From Albifimbria verrucaria (Eukaryota; Ascomycota; Sordariomycetes; Hypocreales; Stachybotryaceae), in contig JAHREC010000009.1 in assembly GCA_020081605.1 (NCBI GenBank), forward strand, positions 682,001 through 746,000: a stretch of DNA of 64,000 nucleotides. Direction: 5' to 3'. Numbering within the stretch: the first letter of the stretch is position 1; the number at the start of each line of letters is the position of its first letter. Of this stretch, positions 1-11,372 are shown piece by piece. A program made the position numbers and the translations under genes. The notes below the pieces were generated by a model. It ran no database searches. It was not told where the DNA came from and worked only from the letters and a program-made list of their open reading frames with translations.

Positions 1-86
1 TCTGTACAGCATATTTCAGAGTCCTCTAGTTGAAGCTCTTCTACTCTGTAGCTCTGCCTAAACTAATCCCAACCTGCTCCATCCCT

Positions 87-583
87 TCACACATGTCTTT
101 GAACCCACGCACCAACATAATCCTTCTTGCCGACAGGGATACCCTCCTTTCGCAGGATATCATACGCCGTTGTCAAGTGAAACCACAAGTGAGGCATGCA
201 CATATCCCTCACCATATCCGCGCCTCGCATTTGCAGCCCCCTCCCACACTGACCGTCTTCTCAGCGTAGGCGTTGAAGGTATCTCTATCGATCTTGTCCA
301 CCAACTCCGAAACACGATCAATGCGTTTGTAAAAGTCATCGAAGCTGCGCATATCGTCCTCCAGGGATAATTCCTCCTGGCCTTGCAGCTGGGCTCGGAT
401 CTGGTCCGACATCAGGCATACGTCGAATACCTGGAACGTGAGCGGCCGCATATCCTCGATGATGCGTGCCTTGACGAGTTGCTGTGAGTCGCCGTGCTCT
501 TCTGCCTTGCGAAGAATATGCTTCAGCGTGCGAAGAGCACTCTGGATAGTTGGAACGGTGTAGTCGTAGAAAGTGACAGACAT
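87..583 (-). CDS. DUF1993 family protein
   Basis: The start MSVTFYDYTVPTIQSALRTL and the layout (N-terminal helix, 'IEDMRPLTFQV' segment, C-terminal 'MPHLWFHLTTAYDILR' helix) match the DUF1993 family, small all-helical proteins of unknown biochemical role common in fungi and bacteria. As read, the frame from 583 runs off after 124 codons. Reading one frame over from about 240 gives the missing family C-terminus and a stop at 87, for a 165-residue protein of normal family length. The break sits in a run of five C at 237-241 and needs one more base. No intron can explain it because no spliceable gap of adequate size is present. The gene is the last of four co-oriented minus-strand genes. The family is clear; the function is not known. 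Confidence 0.82.
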
Positions 584-1414
584 GTTGAAGAATTTCTGGT
601 GTAAGTGGGTGGTGTGTAAGTGGATGTATAAGTAGTGGCCGTTTAACTTGGTTCAAGCTGATGCTCAGGCTGGGAATGAAGAAGATGTGTTTGTGTGAAG
701 AAGATAGTAGATGGAATGAACAACTTCAACTGCGATGTCGTCCCTAATTTATATTCCATGAATCTTTGCCAAGATGTTGACTCCGTTCTAAGATACAACA
801 AGTGCTCCAACGCCGACGTCTAAAACTCTCCGCCATACCAGATGCTTTTGTTTCAATTGGTCAAGAATGGCCTATATTCCAAAACCCGCATCCGAGTGTC
901 TCGGTCTCAAGCCAACTGCCCACGCGGCCTGGAATCATACCCAGGTTTTCACAACATACCGAATGAAATGCAGTTCTTCCACGTCCTGGTACATTAGTCC
1001 AGGATCTAAAACTCGATTGAGCTTGACGATTTGGAAGGCACCACTATAATCTTACATAAAACTGGGGTTGGCTGCAGCCCAAGATTATTCAACCTGATTT
1101 CCCCATTTGGAAACCTTACACGAGAGATTCATCACCACCCCATTCTTTGCGCCAAGACAACTCCACTAGTGATTAGTTGAGATGAGAGAAGGTATTAATA
1201 TTTATTAACTTATATTATTTGAGTAAGATAAGTTCTTTTTATCATTAGAAGCTTTCTTTGGTAATTTTATTTTAAATTATATTTATTTCTATAATTTTTC
1301 ATTTATCTAGAGGTAGAATCTCGCTCTACTCTTGTACTATACTCTGTATTAATGGTCTAATTATTATAATAGCCACACGTATTCTTTCTACAGATATAAT
1401 ATATCCATCTTAAT
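584..1414. other. intergenic spacer with AT-rich block
   Basis: No supportable gene. About 1190-1440 is strongly AT-rich with long A/T words, unlike the GC-balanced surroundings. It lies just downstream of the NLR-like gene and could be a relic of repeat-induced mutation, but no repeat family can be recognised. Confidence 0.6.
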
Positions 1415-4400
1415 TTAAACTGGTAGGTATAATATACTAATAAATATTCCTACATAATCCAGAACCTCTCCCTCGCTTTCATGCTGTAAGCTATACAGTA
1501 GCCCCCAGGCACGCAACAATTCCACCACCTCGAGCTGTTTCTCATCCATAGCCCAAAAGAGAGCGGTCTTATTAGTTGGTTCGATCTTTGTATTAATGTC
1601 CACCTGGCCAGTCTTAAGTAACAATTTTACAACTGCAGTGTGCCCCTTCGAGCCGCCGTCATAAATGGTGTCAAGCCCCACGATCTCTGTAGGCTGGCGA
1701 CGTCTACCTGGCCTGTCTCGAGCAGGACCTTCACAACCCTGCGTGCCCATTCTCAACAGCGTAGCTTAGTGGCGTGTGTTGGCCATTAGATGTTGAATTT
1801 ATATCCACTTTTCCAGTATCGAGTAGAAGCTTCACAATTTCCACATGTCCATACTGGGAGGCCCAGGATAGTGGCCGTTGTCGGTTATAATGGTCCGGCG
1901 CATCAATACGCGCTTTGTTAGTCTCCAGCAACAATTTCACGATCGCCACATGTCCCTTTCCAGCGGCCCACGAGAGCGCTGTCCGGCCATAACGATGGTC
2001 CGTCGCATTGATGTCGGCCTCACCGGTTTCGAGCAACAGCTTCACGACAGTTGTGTGTCCCTCACCGAAGCCCACAGGAGCGGCGTCCGGCCGGGGCGCC
2101 CTTTGTATCACTCAAGTTCACATCCACTTTGCCCGTCTTGAGCAGCAGCTCCACGACTCTCTCGTGCCCAAATTCGGACGCGCGTGATAGTGGCGTTCGC
2201 CCGTTGAATAAGCCCGTGGAGTCCATGTTTATCTTGTTGGTCTCGATCAGCAGATTGACCAGCTCTTCGTCACCGTACTCAGCAGCTGCGGATAGGGCCA
2301 CTTGGTCATATCCTAAATCATCTGGCGAGAAAGAGTAAGAATCAACTGTATCCGTGCTTCCGTACGGCCCTTTGTATAGCTTGTAAAAGTATCTTCTAGA
2401 GCCGTCGCTTAGCCCCTCACAAGTAAAATCATATCTGTCAGAGATTGGTATCCACCAGTGATGATTTCATGATAGATATCATTTGCCTTCTTGACAAAGT
2501 CTTCGGATCTCAGGTCACCTTCATTCCATTCCAATAGGAATCTATCGAAGGTCGATTTCGAAAGACTCCCGTTCCCGCCGGTAGGGGTGGTGGAACTTGT
2601 GGCGGTGGTGGAAAGGGCAGCGATGATGCTCTTGGTATGGGGGTAGTACTCAAGCTTTTTCGCAGAGTGGAGTAGGACAGCTCGCCCTTGGAAGTCCATT
2701 CATTGGAGTTGAGCCCTGCAAAGATGTTGCATAGGAACCGAAGTGCGTCCCGCACGGCCGAATGCCACTCGTCAGGACCAACCCATGCTCGGGTCGCCAC
2801 CTGAACCAGCCGATGCATTGAGTTGCCTCGGCGAGAGACAAAGGAGAAGCTCCTCAGGAGGGCAATGGCTTTGGTTAGTTGGAATTTGGCTGCGCCAGGA
2901 AAGTATGGTAGCATCCAGTCTGAGACGCCCTGGCTGTCAAGTGCGCTGAGAACCGAAAGCATGCGCACGGCAAGCTCGTTCTTGCACTTGATTTTCTCGA
3001 AGGACAGTTTCCAAGTGCAGAGAACTGCATTGGGCATGTCTGAGTCCCGTCGCCAGTCCACAAATTCTTCATTCAGGAAGTCGGCATGCTCTGTCTCCAT
3101 GTCGTTGTATAGTGAAACGTACTCGCTTGGTATAAGACTATTCTCTCGCATGAACGATGCCGCCTGGATGATTGCCAACGGAAGTCTCCCCAACAGTTCC
3201 ACCAGGCGTTCCATTGATGGCTCGTCTACTATGTACGACCCTTCTGTTACTATCTCAGGGCCCCGGGCTTCCGTGCTCCCAAGAAGCTCGAACTTCAGCA
3301 CCTTTATGCAATCCTCCACACTCATCGTGCGAAGTTCCATGGTCTTGGTGCTGCGTGTGCGTTGAAGAAGTCTTTGCGCGCAAATCGAATGCCTGGTTGT
3401 GTACAGTATTGCACAGCTCGGTTTCTGAGGCAAAAGTCGCACACCCTCCGAACCACTGGCATACCATCTCCACGACCAGTCAATGCATTAAATGAATGTA
3501 GTTTGGACGTGAATGGTTGAAAGAATATATCTTCGTCATCTGCATTGTCAATAATCAAGAGCCATCTACCGCTCGCCTCGCCCTCGAACCACTCCTTAAC
3601 CACGGGAAATACATCTGTATTCGTGCTACCGTCGGGGACAAGGCGGAATTTGCGAGCGATAACGTTAAAGTCGTGTTCGATTCTGGCCTGGCTGCTTGCG
3701 TGAATCCATATTATAGATCGTCTCTCATGTGCCCCTTTTTCTCGAGTCTCTTTCTCTTGCAGGCGATGCGCATATTCATTCGCGACCTGGGTTTTGCTAG
3801 TTATCAAATAAGTTAGAAAACAAATGGATATTGTATAGTATCAAGTATCAGCCTCTTACCCAATACCTCCAAGACCAACAATGGCGACTTCGGTCAAGCC
3901 ACGAGGATCCACACAAAGCATCTCCTCTAAGTGTTCAAGTTCGCTTTCTCGCCCAACGAAGCAGGGGTCTTTTGGGAACGGTAGCAAGAAAACGGCCCTC
4001 TCAGTGACAGGAATCCCAATCACCTGCTTAGTGAGTGCTCCTTCTCCTGACGCTGTAGGACACACAGTACGAATTTCGGCCAGAACCGCCTTGGCATACG
4101 CTGCCGCCATCGCTGCAGCATATGGTTGCCATTCCTTGTTTTTGTATGAGTCCCCGTAGTCACAGGCGCCTCGAATGACCCCAACAGGAATGCGGTTCAT
4201 CGTCCCGGCAGCCTCCATCTCGAGGCCAATGAGGCCGTATCGGTCTCTCAACTCGTCCCTTTTCTTAGCATTCTTCATTAGCTTCTCTCCTGAGCCAATG
4301 GGTCCGTACCAAACCCGGGTGCGCTCGTGGTCTCGACGCTGCGGCCGGTACACGCATCGCTCCATTCCGTTCTGGTCAGTCTCATACAGCCGATCCCACT

Positions 4401-4984
4401 CCTGGCCGGGATCGTTGAACGTGCCCTTGGCGTGTTTTTTATCTTTGATGCTCTGATAGTAGGGCTGGATGATTTCGGCATCATTTGGCGCACTCAGCTT
4501 GATGCTGCCAATAGCGGATCGCACCACAGCTTCTGTAGTTGCTAGCGTATAGCCGCGATGCAGTAGTTTCATGCCATCGCTGGTCTCTTTCCCAAGATCA
4601 TAAGCTATGACCCCGCGCTGTCACCATCGCCAAGAGCGACAAGAACATCCCCAAGGCGGATATCACGGGGCGGGGTTACAGAAAGGTCAGGAAGCCCGGC
4701 AGCAACCCCAACCAGTAAACCGAACCAGAGGTTAGGGAAGAACATTTTAACTTGGCCAGCAAGAGCTGCAGCGGAGCCTGTACCGTATTCCTGGCCAGCC
4801 GGTAGTGTGGCAATGACGATGTTGTGCCCACACATCTCGCCAGCCTGGAATACACAGTCAAAGCCTCTACGCAACGCGAATTGTCCTTCATGCCGCTTAT
4901 CCAACATGTGGAGGGCAGCCTGTGCCTCAATCTCAAGGGGGCGAGCCATATGACTGTGTAGTCATTGGGATTCAATTCAGCCAT
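1415..4984 (-). CDS. NLR-like receptor: PNP_UDP - NB-ARC - ankyrin repeats
   Basis: A roughly 1,171-residue STAND/NLR-type protein. Residues about 8-330 form a nucleoside-phosphorylase (PNP_UDP) domain, with the family motifs 'IGLEMEAAG' and 'RGACDYGDS' visible. An NB-ARC ATPase follows: Walker A GLGGIGKT near 371, Walker B 'LLIIDNADD' near 455, 'GRLPLAI' and the MHD-like 'MHRLVQ' near 700. About 875-1160 is ankyrin repeats of the form GH..VVKLLLETG..DIN. One intron, 3797-3859, splits the Walker A glycine codon; its donor GTAAGAG and acceptor CTAG are canonical. Fungal proteins of this architecture are linked to non-self recognition and heterokaryon incompatibility; a specific role here is inferred only. 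Nine frame breaks occur: 4937-4941, 4611-4614, somewhere in 3424-3490, 2656-2660, 2413-2416, 2093-2096, about 2063-2066, 1737-1739 and about 1648-1655. Each is repaired by one added base, and the domains stay intact, so I regard it as one gene. The start at 4984 opens directly into the domain. Confidence 0.85.
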
Positions 4985-5616
4985 AGCGTGAAGTTACCAC
5001 GCAATGAGGGTGCTTTCTGGGAGCCCAATATCTTCATTAGGCTCCCAGCTTCCTTTACAGTGCAGGTTGCTTTATATATGTCACAACTACAGCATAAGTC
5101 AGCCATACGGAACAGGACTAACCTTTCTTCCATAGGATAATTGAGAACAACTATATATTACGTTCATCTATCTTCTAAAGGTTGATAACGTATACAAAAA
5201 AATAGTAGATTAAAATACTAGCTACTAAAATAATCAACATCTTCAATCAATAATAATGTAATGAAGTTGTCATAGATTATATATAAATTAGGATTAAGTA
5301 TTAATTAATATTATAAAATTTATAATAAATCAATACCTAAATTATCCAATGCGGAGGTCTATATAAATGTCAGACTTAGAATAAAATCGTTAAAGTAGGA
5401 AGCTCGGAACACTTGCTGAGACCAAAGCATCGGAGGTGTATAAAATTATCTGCTGTCTCCGTTGAATAGATACCAGGAGCAGGCAATTAACCTGGCGCCC
5501 TTGTCACAGAGTTCGATTTGGTGGTGTTCCATTACGTTCAAAGTGGTTTATTTAAGAAATACGGCAAGAATTACTTTCAAGTATGAATCATGGTATTCTA
5601 GTATCCTTTTATTTCC
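4985..5616. other. intergenic spacer, AT-rich
   Basis: Promoter side of the NLR-like gene and 3' side of the next ankyrin gene. The stretch about 5140-5400 is AT-rich. No open frame with family features is present. Confidence 0.6.
5072..5079 (-). promoter_or_regulatory. candidate TATA box of the NLR-like gene
   Basis: ATATATAA on the minus strand, about 90 nt upstream of the start at 4984. Position and sequence suit a core promoter; not proven. Confidence 0.4.
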
Positions 5617-8427
5617 TCAGTCAACCTCAAAGAACTCTTCGTCCTCTGTCTCCTCTACATCTTCTTTGCCATTGCTGTTAACTTGGCTTTGTATGCCTTG
5701 TCTTTGCCACCACATATCCAACGAGCGACAGGTGATACTCTGAGCCTCGGGCTCCTTCTTTAGTCTTTCTTTCTGCTGTTTTAACCATCTCTTCATCAAG
5801 GCATGGCTCCCATTCTTCTCAAATTCTCCCTTCGTGTCCAGAAAGAGTGACTTCTCCCAATTTAGCTCCCTGATCTCACATATCAAACTTGTAAAGAAAA
5901 GCAGCTCCCCAAGCGTGGGCTCGCCTAAGCCGCGACGTATAGTCTGTCCCATGATCCTGCGCTTCATCAGTTCCAAAGGACTGCAACCTTGGTGATCTCG
6001 AAGATCAGGGTCCAAGCCTATAAACAAAGCTGCCTGGATATCATCCATTTTAGGGGCCTCAGTGGTTGCAACCAACATATGTAGAATGCATTTGCCCTTT
6101 CCATCTCGGCTGTGTACAGTTGCACCAGCTTCCAGTAACGTAGGGACCAACCAAGGCTTCAGCATGGCGGCTACAAACAAAGGTATGCAACCATCGTTGG
6201 CCTTGTGGTCGAGATCGGTGCCCGCTTCCGCGAGTGCCTTGAAAACCATCTTATTTGTTTCCTTATCCACAGAATTCTTGTTAGGAACGTATAGCAAATG
6301 ATTCAGCGGTGTTGCTTTGAGAACCGTTGCTGAGTTTGGGTCAGCCCCTCGACTCAGAAGGAGCTGTGTAATTTCGGCGCTGCCACAGCTGAGATGCAGC
6401 GGAGTGAACTTCATCTTATCACGTACATTGATCATGGCCCCATAATCAAGTAGCATTGAGGTTGCCTCGTACCAGTTCCAGTAGCAAGTCAGGTGGAGAG
6501 GTGTCTGCCCATCATGTCTATCACGGCAATTTGGATCAGCACCATATTTTGTAAGTGTTTCGACCGCATCTAAATCGGATCCCATTGCCGCCCAATGCAA
6601 TGGTGTGAAACCAAGACTGTCCATGCTATTGATGTATGACGGTTGCAAAAGAATGCATTCTTCCAGACTGAGGCCACTGATGCCCAGTACAGAATCATGG
6701 ATTATACTTGTTCCTATAAGCTCGTTGCCCTCCTCACTGTCAGCATTGAAGTGAATGAGCTTTAGTAACATTTCCTGCGTGGTCTCTGAGAGCTTCATGC
6801 GAGGCGCCATGAATAACAACTGCCGTGCTAAATGAACAGCCGTCCTAAGCAGGGTAAGTTAATGTCACGAGTTTGCCAGGGAGACAAAGACATAGTAAGC
6901 TCGAAAGAAAGAAGAAGGAAAATTGTTGTTAATGATTGGGACAATGACATTTTCCCCGCTCAACTAGAAACACAATGTCAAAATGAGATGGCATACCTTC
7001 CGGTAAGGTCTGGTACTCTAGGGTCGACACCCTTTTGAAGAAGTGTCGGGATAAAGGAGTAGGCGCCGGAGTTCAAAGCAGCCTGGATGCGTCAGATACC
7101 GGACTTCGACTCCCATAAATAACTTACAGTGAGTAAATTACACCCATAATTTGGTTCAACATCCGTAGGTAGGAGTTCGCTCCGTGAGAACCGCTGCTCC
7201 AGCGCTTCCAAGTCCGTAAAATCGCTGCCATAGAAAGTAATCATGCGAGGAACCCGAAACCACAAGGAAGCACCCAAGCCAGTTAACGTGCTCCAGCCCA
7301 AGGAGGCCATCAGTGCTCGCGACGCCCACCATAGAGGAAATTTGTATAGAAATCGAATTTGTGAGTGCGACTTTGCACGACATATCGGATTATCGCATCT
7401 TCTGCCATATAGTATCGACTGGCCATCGTATTCGAGAAGCATTGTGCCAAGTGATGACTGTAAGAACGAAGGTGTTTCGGCCCATAACACGTTGTGGCAT
7501 CGACATTTGCAGACAGACTTGCATTTCTGAACAGATAGAGTTGACGCCAAATAAATCGGGCCTGCATCTCTTTGGGTATGAGACTGTTTAGTGACACCGT
7601 CAAACTTATCATATGGTATATAGGCTTCGATCTCATTAGAAGCTATACTTTTCGCGGTTGAGCCCCTTCAAAACTGTTAGGCCTGTGTGTGACGTTTACA
7701 AGAAGACAATTACCTCGCTGCCTGTATTACGGAGAACTGTAAAGCGTCTAGTTTCAACAGACCCTGCTGGAGAACGTCGGAAGTCTCAATAGACTTGTTT
7801 TTAATAAACTCCAACTGCGGGTCAATATCCAGCTGCGGCGCTATCCTCTGATCATGATGGTGGCTGATCTTATTTAAATTGGTTTCTATACTCGTGATCA
7901 TCTCGAGGAGAAGATCCAGTTGCTTGTTTCTATAGCCACGTCAGTTAATGTACTTCGACATCGTGGGTATACAACCCACCCATGCAGAGTATTGAAAGCA
8001 GCCAGGCAACTTGACGCATTGGTCTGAAGTACTTGGGATCTGTCCCTAAGCCTCTCGATATTACTCTTCTCTTTCAAATAGCTTATGCGCGAGACGTGGT
8101 ACAGTCCTTTCTTATTAATTCCTTTGCTGCTCGCTAGAAGCCGCGCGGCTAAATCATTCAACTCAGCCGTCGTCTTAGAAAGGTCCAGATAGAGCGACTG
8201 TATAGCAAGAGGATAATCGATAGGAATCCGCACACTGAGACTCGGCTGAGAACTAATATGCGCCTTGAGCAGCTGCAACACAGCTTGCAGAGAAACCAAG
8301 TCTTGCAAAAGACTCAAAAGCTCCGTTGACGCATTATTGAGAGATCGGAAGGCCTGAATCCCTGACCTATTGAGAAAACAGCCTGGGTAATGGCGATAAC
8401 ACTTGCAGTGACGGAAAGAGGATCCAT
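5617..8427 (-). CDS. ankyrin protein with fungal N-terminal helical domain and Cys/His cluster
   Basis: An approximately 838-residue protein of a lineage-expanded fungal family. It starts MDPLSVTASVIAITQAV, the hallmark of the helical N-terminal domain (Fungal_N / HET-S-LopB-like) found in fungal NLRs and ankyrin proteins. A middle segment carries a CxxxCxCxCH cluster, then CDNPIC and a 'FPLWWASRAL' stretch, as in many ankyrin proteins of this kind. The last exon holds ankyrin repeats ('GFTPLHWAA', 'GQTPLHLTC', 'FTPLHLSC') and an acidic C-terminus. Introns are 7930-7979, 7666-7713, 7083-7127 and 6845-6996; all exon phases join cleanly. One break at 8359-8361 (CCC) needs one base. There is no NB-ARC or NACHT domain. 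It lies directly upstream of the NLR-like gene on the same strand. Function unknown; signalling or self/non-self recognition is a guess from architecture. Confidence 0.8.
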
Positions 8428-8681
8428 TGTTAAACAGTTAGATGGGATGTACACAACAGATGGATCTAGTGGTTTACAAGTAATCTGGGGATTGGGGCGC
8501 ATTTCTGCACTTTGAACCTCGAAATGCAATATGTGCTGGCAAGGCGGACTGAGTGGCTGACACAATTACACAACCTGGATGACCAAGCCATAGCATGAAC
8601 CATAGGCATATGAATTGTTACACTTTGACTTGGTGCCTGCGTCAATTTCCCACTAATCAGACCAGCGAGTTCTCTCGTTCC

Positions 8682-10267
8682 TCAGAACCCCAAAATACCA
8701 TTCACCTTCTCTACAACCTCCTTCTCCCCTGCCCCTTGGCATCAACAACCAACTTTTCCAATCCCATTGCCTGCCGCGCGTCATCCCTTTCACATCCGCC
8801 TCTGTTGGCCTCCCAACATGTGCGCTCTCACCATCCCCATTTCCGAAATCTGGGCCAGGGCCGCCTCGTATAAACGCATCTCTTTGTGTCGCGAGGTACT
8901 CTCCGTTGAGCTCTGTGATGGGGCACACGGGGATGTACAGGACGCTGGAATCTCCAGTGCCGGCGTGGACTTTGTCCACTGCGTGGATAGCTAGGATGAT
9001 TTGTTAGATCATGTTCTGAATGTCGTGGCTGGGGAGACTTACTGTCACAGTGCCACGCCACATAGTCGCCTGGTTGGATCTTCGGGACATGTACCATGCT
9101 CTTTTCCAGCTCCAGGTGCGGATGCCACTCATCCGTGAACTCTTGTCCCCTACCGGGCACGGCACCCTGTAGCTCGCTCGTCATGTCCCCTTCGCCCATC
9201 ATCACCCAGTTCTCCTCGTCCAGATACGCCTCTCCTTTCGTCTGCCTGTTGTCTAACGGGCGGAAGAACGGTCGCAAGAGCATATACGCTGTCGCCAGCC
9301 TCATCAATGGGTTCACCAACAACGTTCCCTCCCCAGGTGCCGTGTGGCTCAACCCCAGCCAGCCCTGCCACATGCGGAACATGGAACACGGCCCTACACC
9401 CTCATATCGGTTTGTCACAGCATCCACTCTACCACTTGCATCCCAAGGATCGTACGTCATCCAATTGCCCTCAAAGACTTTGTCGTACACGCCGCCTCTT
9501 CCGAAACCCTCAGGTTCCCAGCGCTCTACGCTTCCGCCATCCATATGCGGACCCAGCGCAAACGCGGCGTCGCCTGGACGCCGGATACGAAGGCGGTCAG
9601 CGTATGATAACGGACGCGCCATGGATATTTGTGTCGAGGAGGATGATGTGTTCCAAAGGGATGTCATGAGGTGCTTGTGCGTCTTGAGAAGGGAGGGATG
9701 CGAACGGGCTTTGATCTGAGAAGGGGACCAGTAGAGTTCAAAAACTTGAGGGTCATGGGATGGAAATGCTAAGTGGGAGTCAGCAAAAGCCCTTTAGATA
9801 AATGCCATAATACTCACCTCTTGTTGTTGGGTTATTTCTGACGTACTCCTCAATCTCGTACTTATACGCCCTCGCCTCTGCCTCCGGAATCACCCCTTTA
9901 CGACAACCACTCCTCGTAAATTAATTTCGTTCTTCTTTTCCTTCAGGCCCTTTTCCAAGTCTTTGAATTCGACCTCCGGTACAATGCTCGGACCTTTTGC
10001 CGCAATCAATTCGTTTTCTCTGCGTAGTTCCCGGAGCAGACTCCTCCAGCTGTTCTTCACGGCGCTCTCACGGCCGCGCACGAGGTCAAGCTTAAGTTGG
10101 CGATAGCGATCCGGCAGAGGCTCTATCTCAACACCTGCCATGGAAGCAAACGCATCGGAAATATCGCCTTCTCTCTTGGGCTTCTGCTGCATCGCGGCCA
10201 TGGCGACACTGCGCTTGAGGCCGGGCGTCGCCCGTGATGCCTTCGTGGTGACACTCGTTCGCAACAT
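8682..10267 (-). CDS. DUF1479 family protein (oxygenase-like fold)
   Basis: An approximately 494-residue DUF1479 protein. Family landmarks are 'ELYWSPSQIKARSHP', 'YADRLRIRRPGD', 'LGPHMDGGSVERWE', 'PGDYVAWHCD' and 'GESAHVGRPT'. The HMD and later His look like a 2-oxoglutarate/Fe(II) oxygenase-type metal site (inference from fold class; substrate unknown). Introns lie at 9769-9817 and 8991-9042, both GTRAGT...TAG with matching phases. Three breaks need one base each: 9893-9896, 8785-8787 and 8732-8735, all in G/C runs. With them restored the protein ends in a normal family tail at the TGA at 8682. Start chosen at 10267 (MLRTSVTTKAS); upstream in-frame Met codons at 10390 and 10351 cannot be excluded. 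The basic N-terminus could be an organelle-targeting segment. Confidence 0.83.
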
Positions 10268-11372
10268 CTTGAATTTCACCCAATCCGAATTGCAGCTGAT
10301 GAAAGATAATAATACAGGAATGAGACACCTCTGAATCAACCAGGGCACCATGGCCGAATCGGACGAGCATTCCGGTTGGTTTATATACACCTACAAGCGG
10401 GAGCGAGATACGAGCGGGCTTTCCCAATCGGGAAGTCCGCCCTCCATTACACCACCACCGAGCGAACTGGTGCTCTGAGGAAGGCTCTAATTGGCACAGG
10501 CCCGGAGTTCCATGAGATGGCCCTATAGGCGTACGAAAAGCCTACGGAGCATGCCAAGTTTGGGGGTCGGAGTATGGACCTAGCTATTCCGAGAGTCGAG
10601 TTGGTGCCGATCTGCTGTTCCAAGGCACGAGGCACATGACATACCTTTTGCTCAGTTGATTGCGGGCCTTAATAAAGCAGGTTTGGGCTACCAAGGAGAT
10701 GTCTCTTAAGAGATGTTAGGCTTCCTCGTGGCTGCTGCATTTGAGGCCGAACCACCCATATGAGGGATGCCCACCTCGTCCCACTTACACGCTTGGTTCT
10801 TCATATTGTAGCATGACATAGCAAGTGCTCTACTGCTAACTACTGCGTGCTATTAACGGCGATTATATGAAAAGAAATATGAGACTACATTATATTAATT
10901 CAGGCGCAATATGTTAATCTAGAACTTCGATGTTGAGCTTCCGCCCGTGCACCAACTATCAGAAGCTCCTCGAGAATACCTGCCTCTCCACCATAATCAC
11001 GTCTCTACACCTCACATTTACGCTACGAGACACTCCAACCAATAATTCAGATGAATCATGTCTTCAATAATATGTTTATATACCTATATACACCCTACGC
11101 AAGAACCATTGCCAACCATCTTCCTTGGAAGACACCCATCAATACCAAACGCAAAGGTCATGTAGTAAACGGAAAGCAATAACTTAAACGCAAGTCCCTT
11201 CCGGTTTGACAATGCCCTTGCTCTTTCCTGTATTTCCCAGTATATACTATACACTCCTTCACAAGGAGTACAACCAAAAGATACCGTGACAAACGAACCC
11301 TGAAGCAAAGACCGCTGATCGAAACAACACATCAAACCCCCTTCGCCATGCTCTTGATGACTCGTACAAAAC
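10268..11372. other. intergenic region
   Basis: Promoter of the DUF1479 gene and 3' flank of the ApsB/Mto1 gene. No gene, RNA or repeat recognised; 10850-10930 is locally AT-rich. Confidence 0.55.

Noticed and set aside
1415..4984. Calling the NLR-like gene a pseudogene
   Set aside because: All nine breaks are single missing bases with domains intact, the same pattern seen in conserved genes such as arginase and Vps4.
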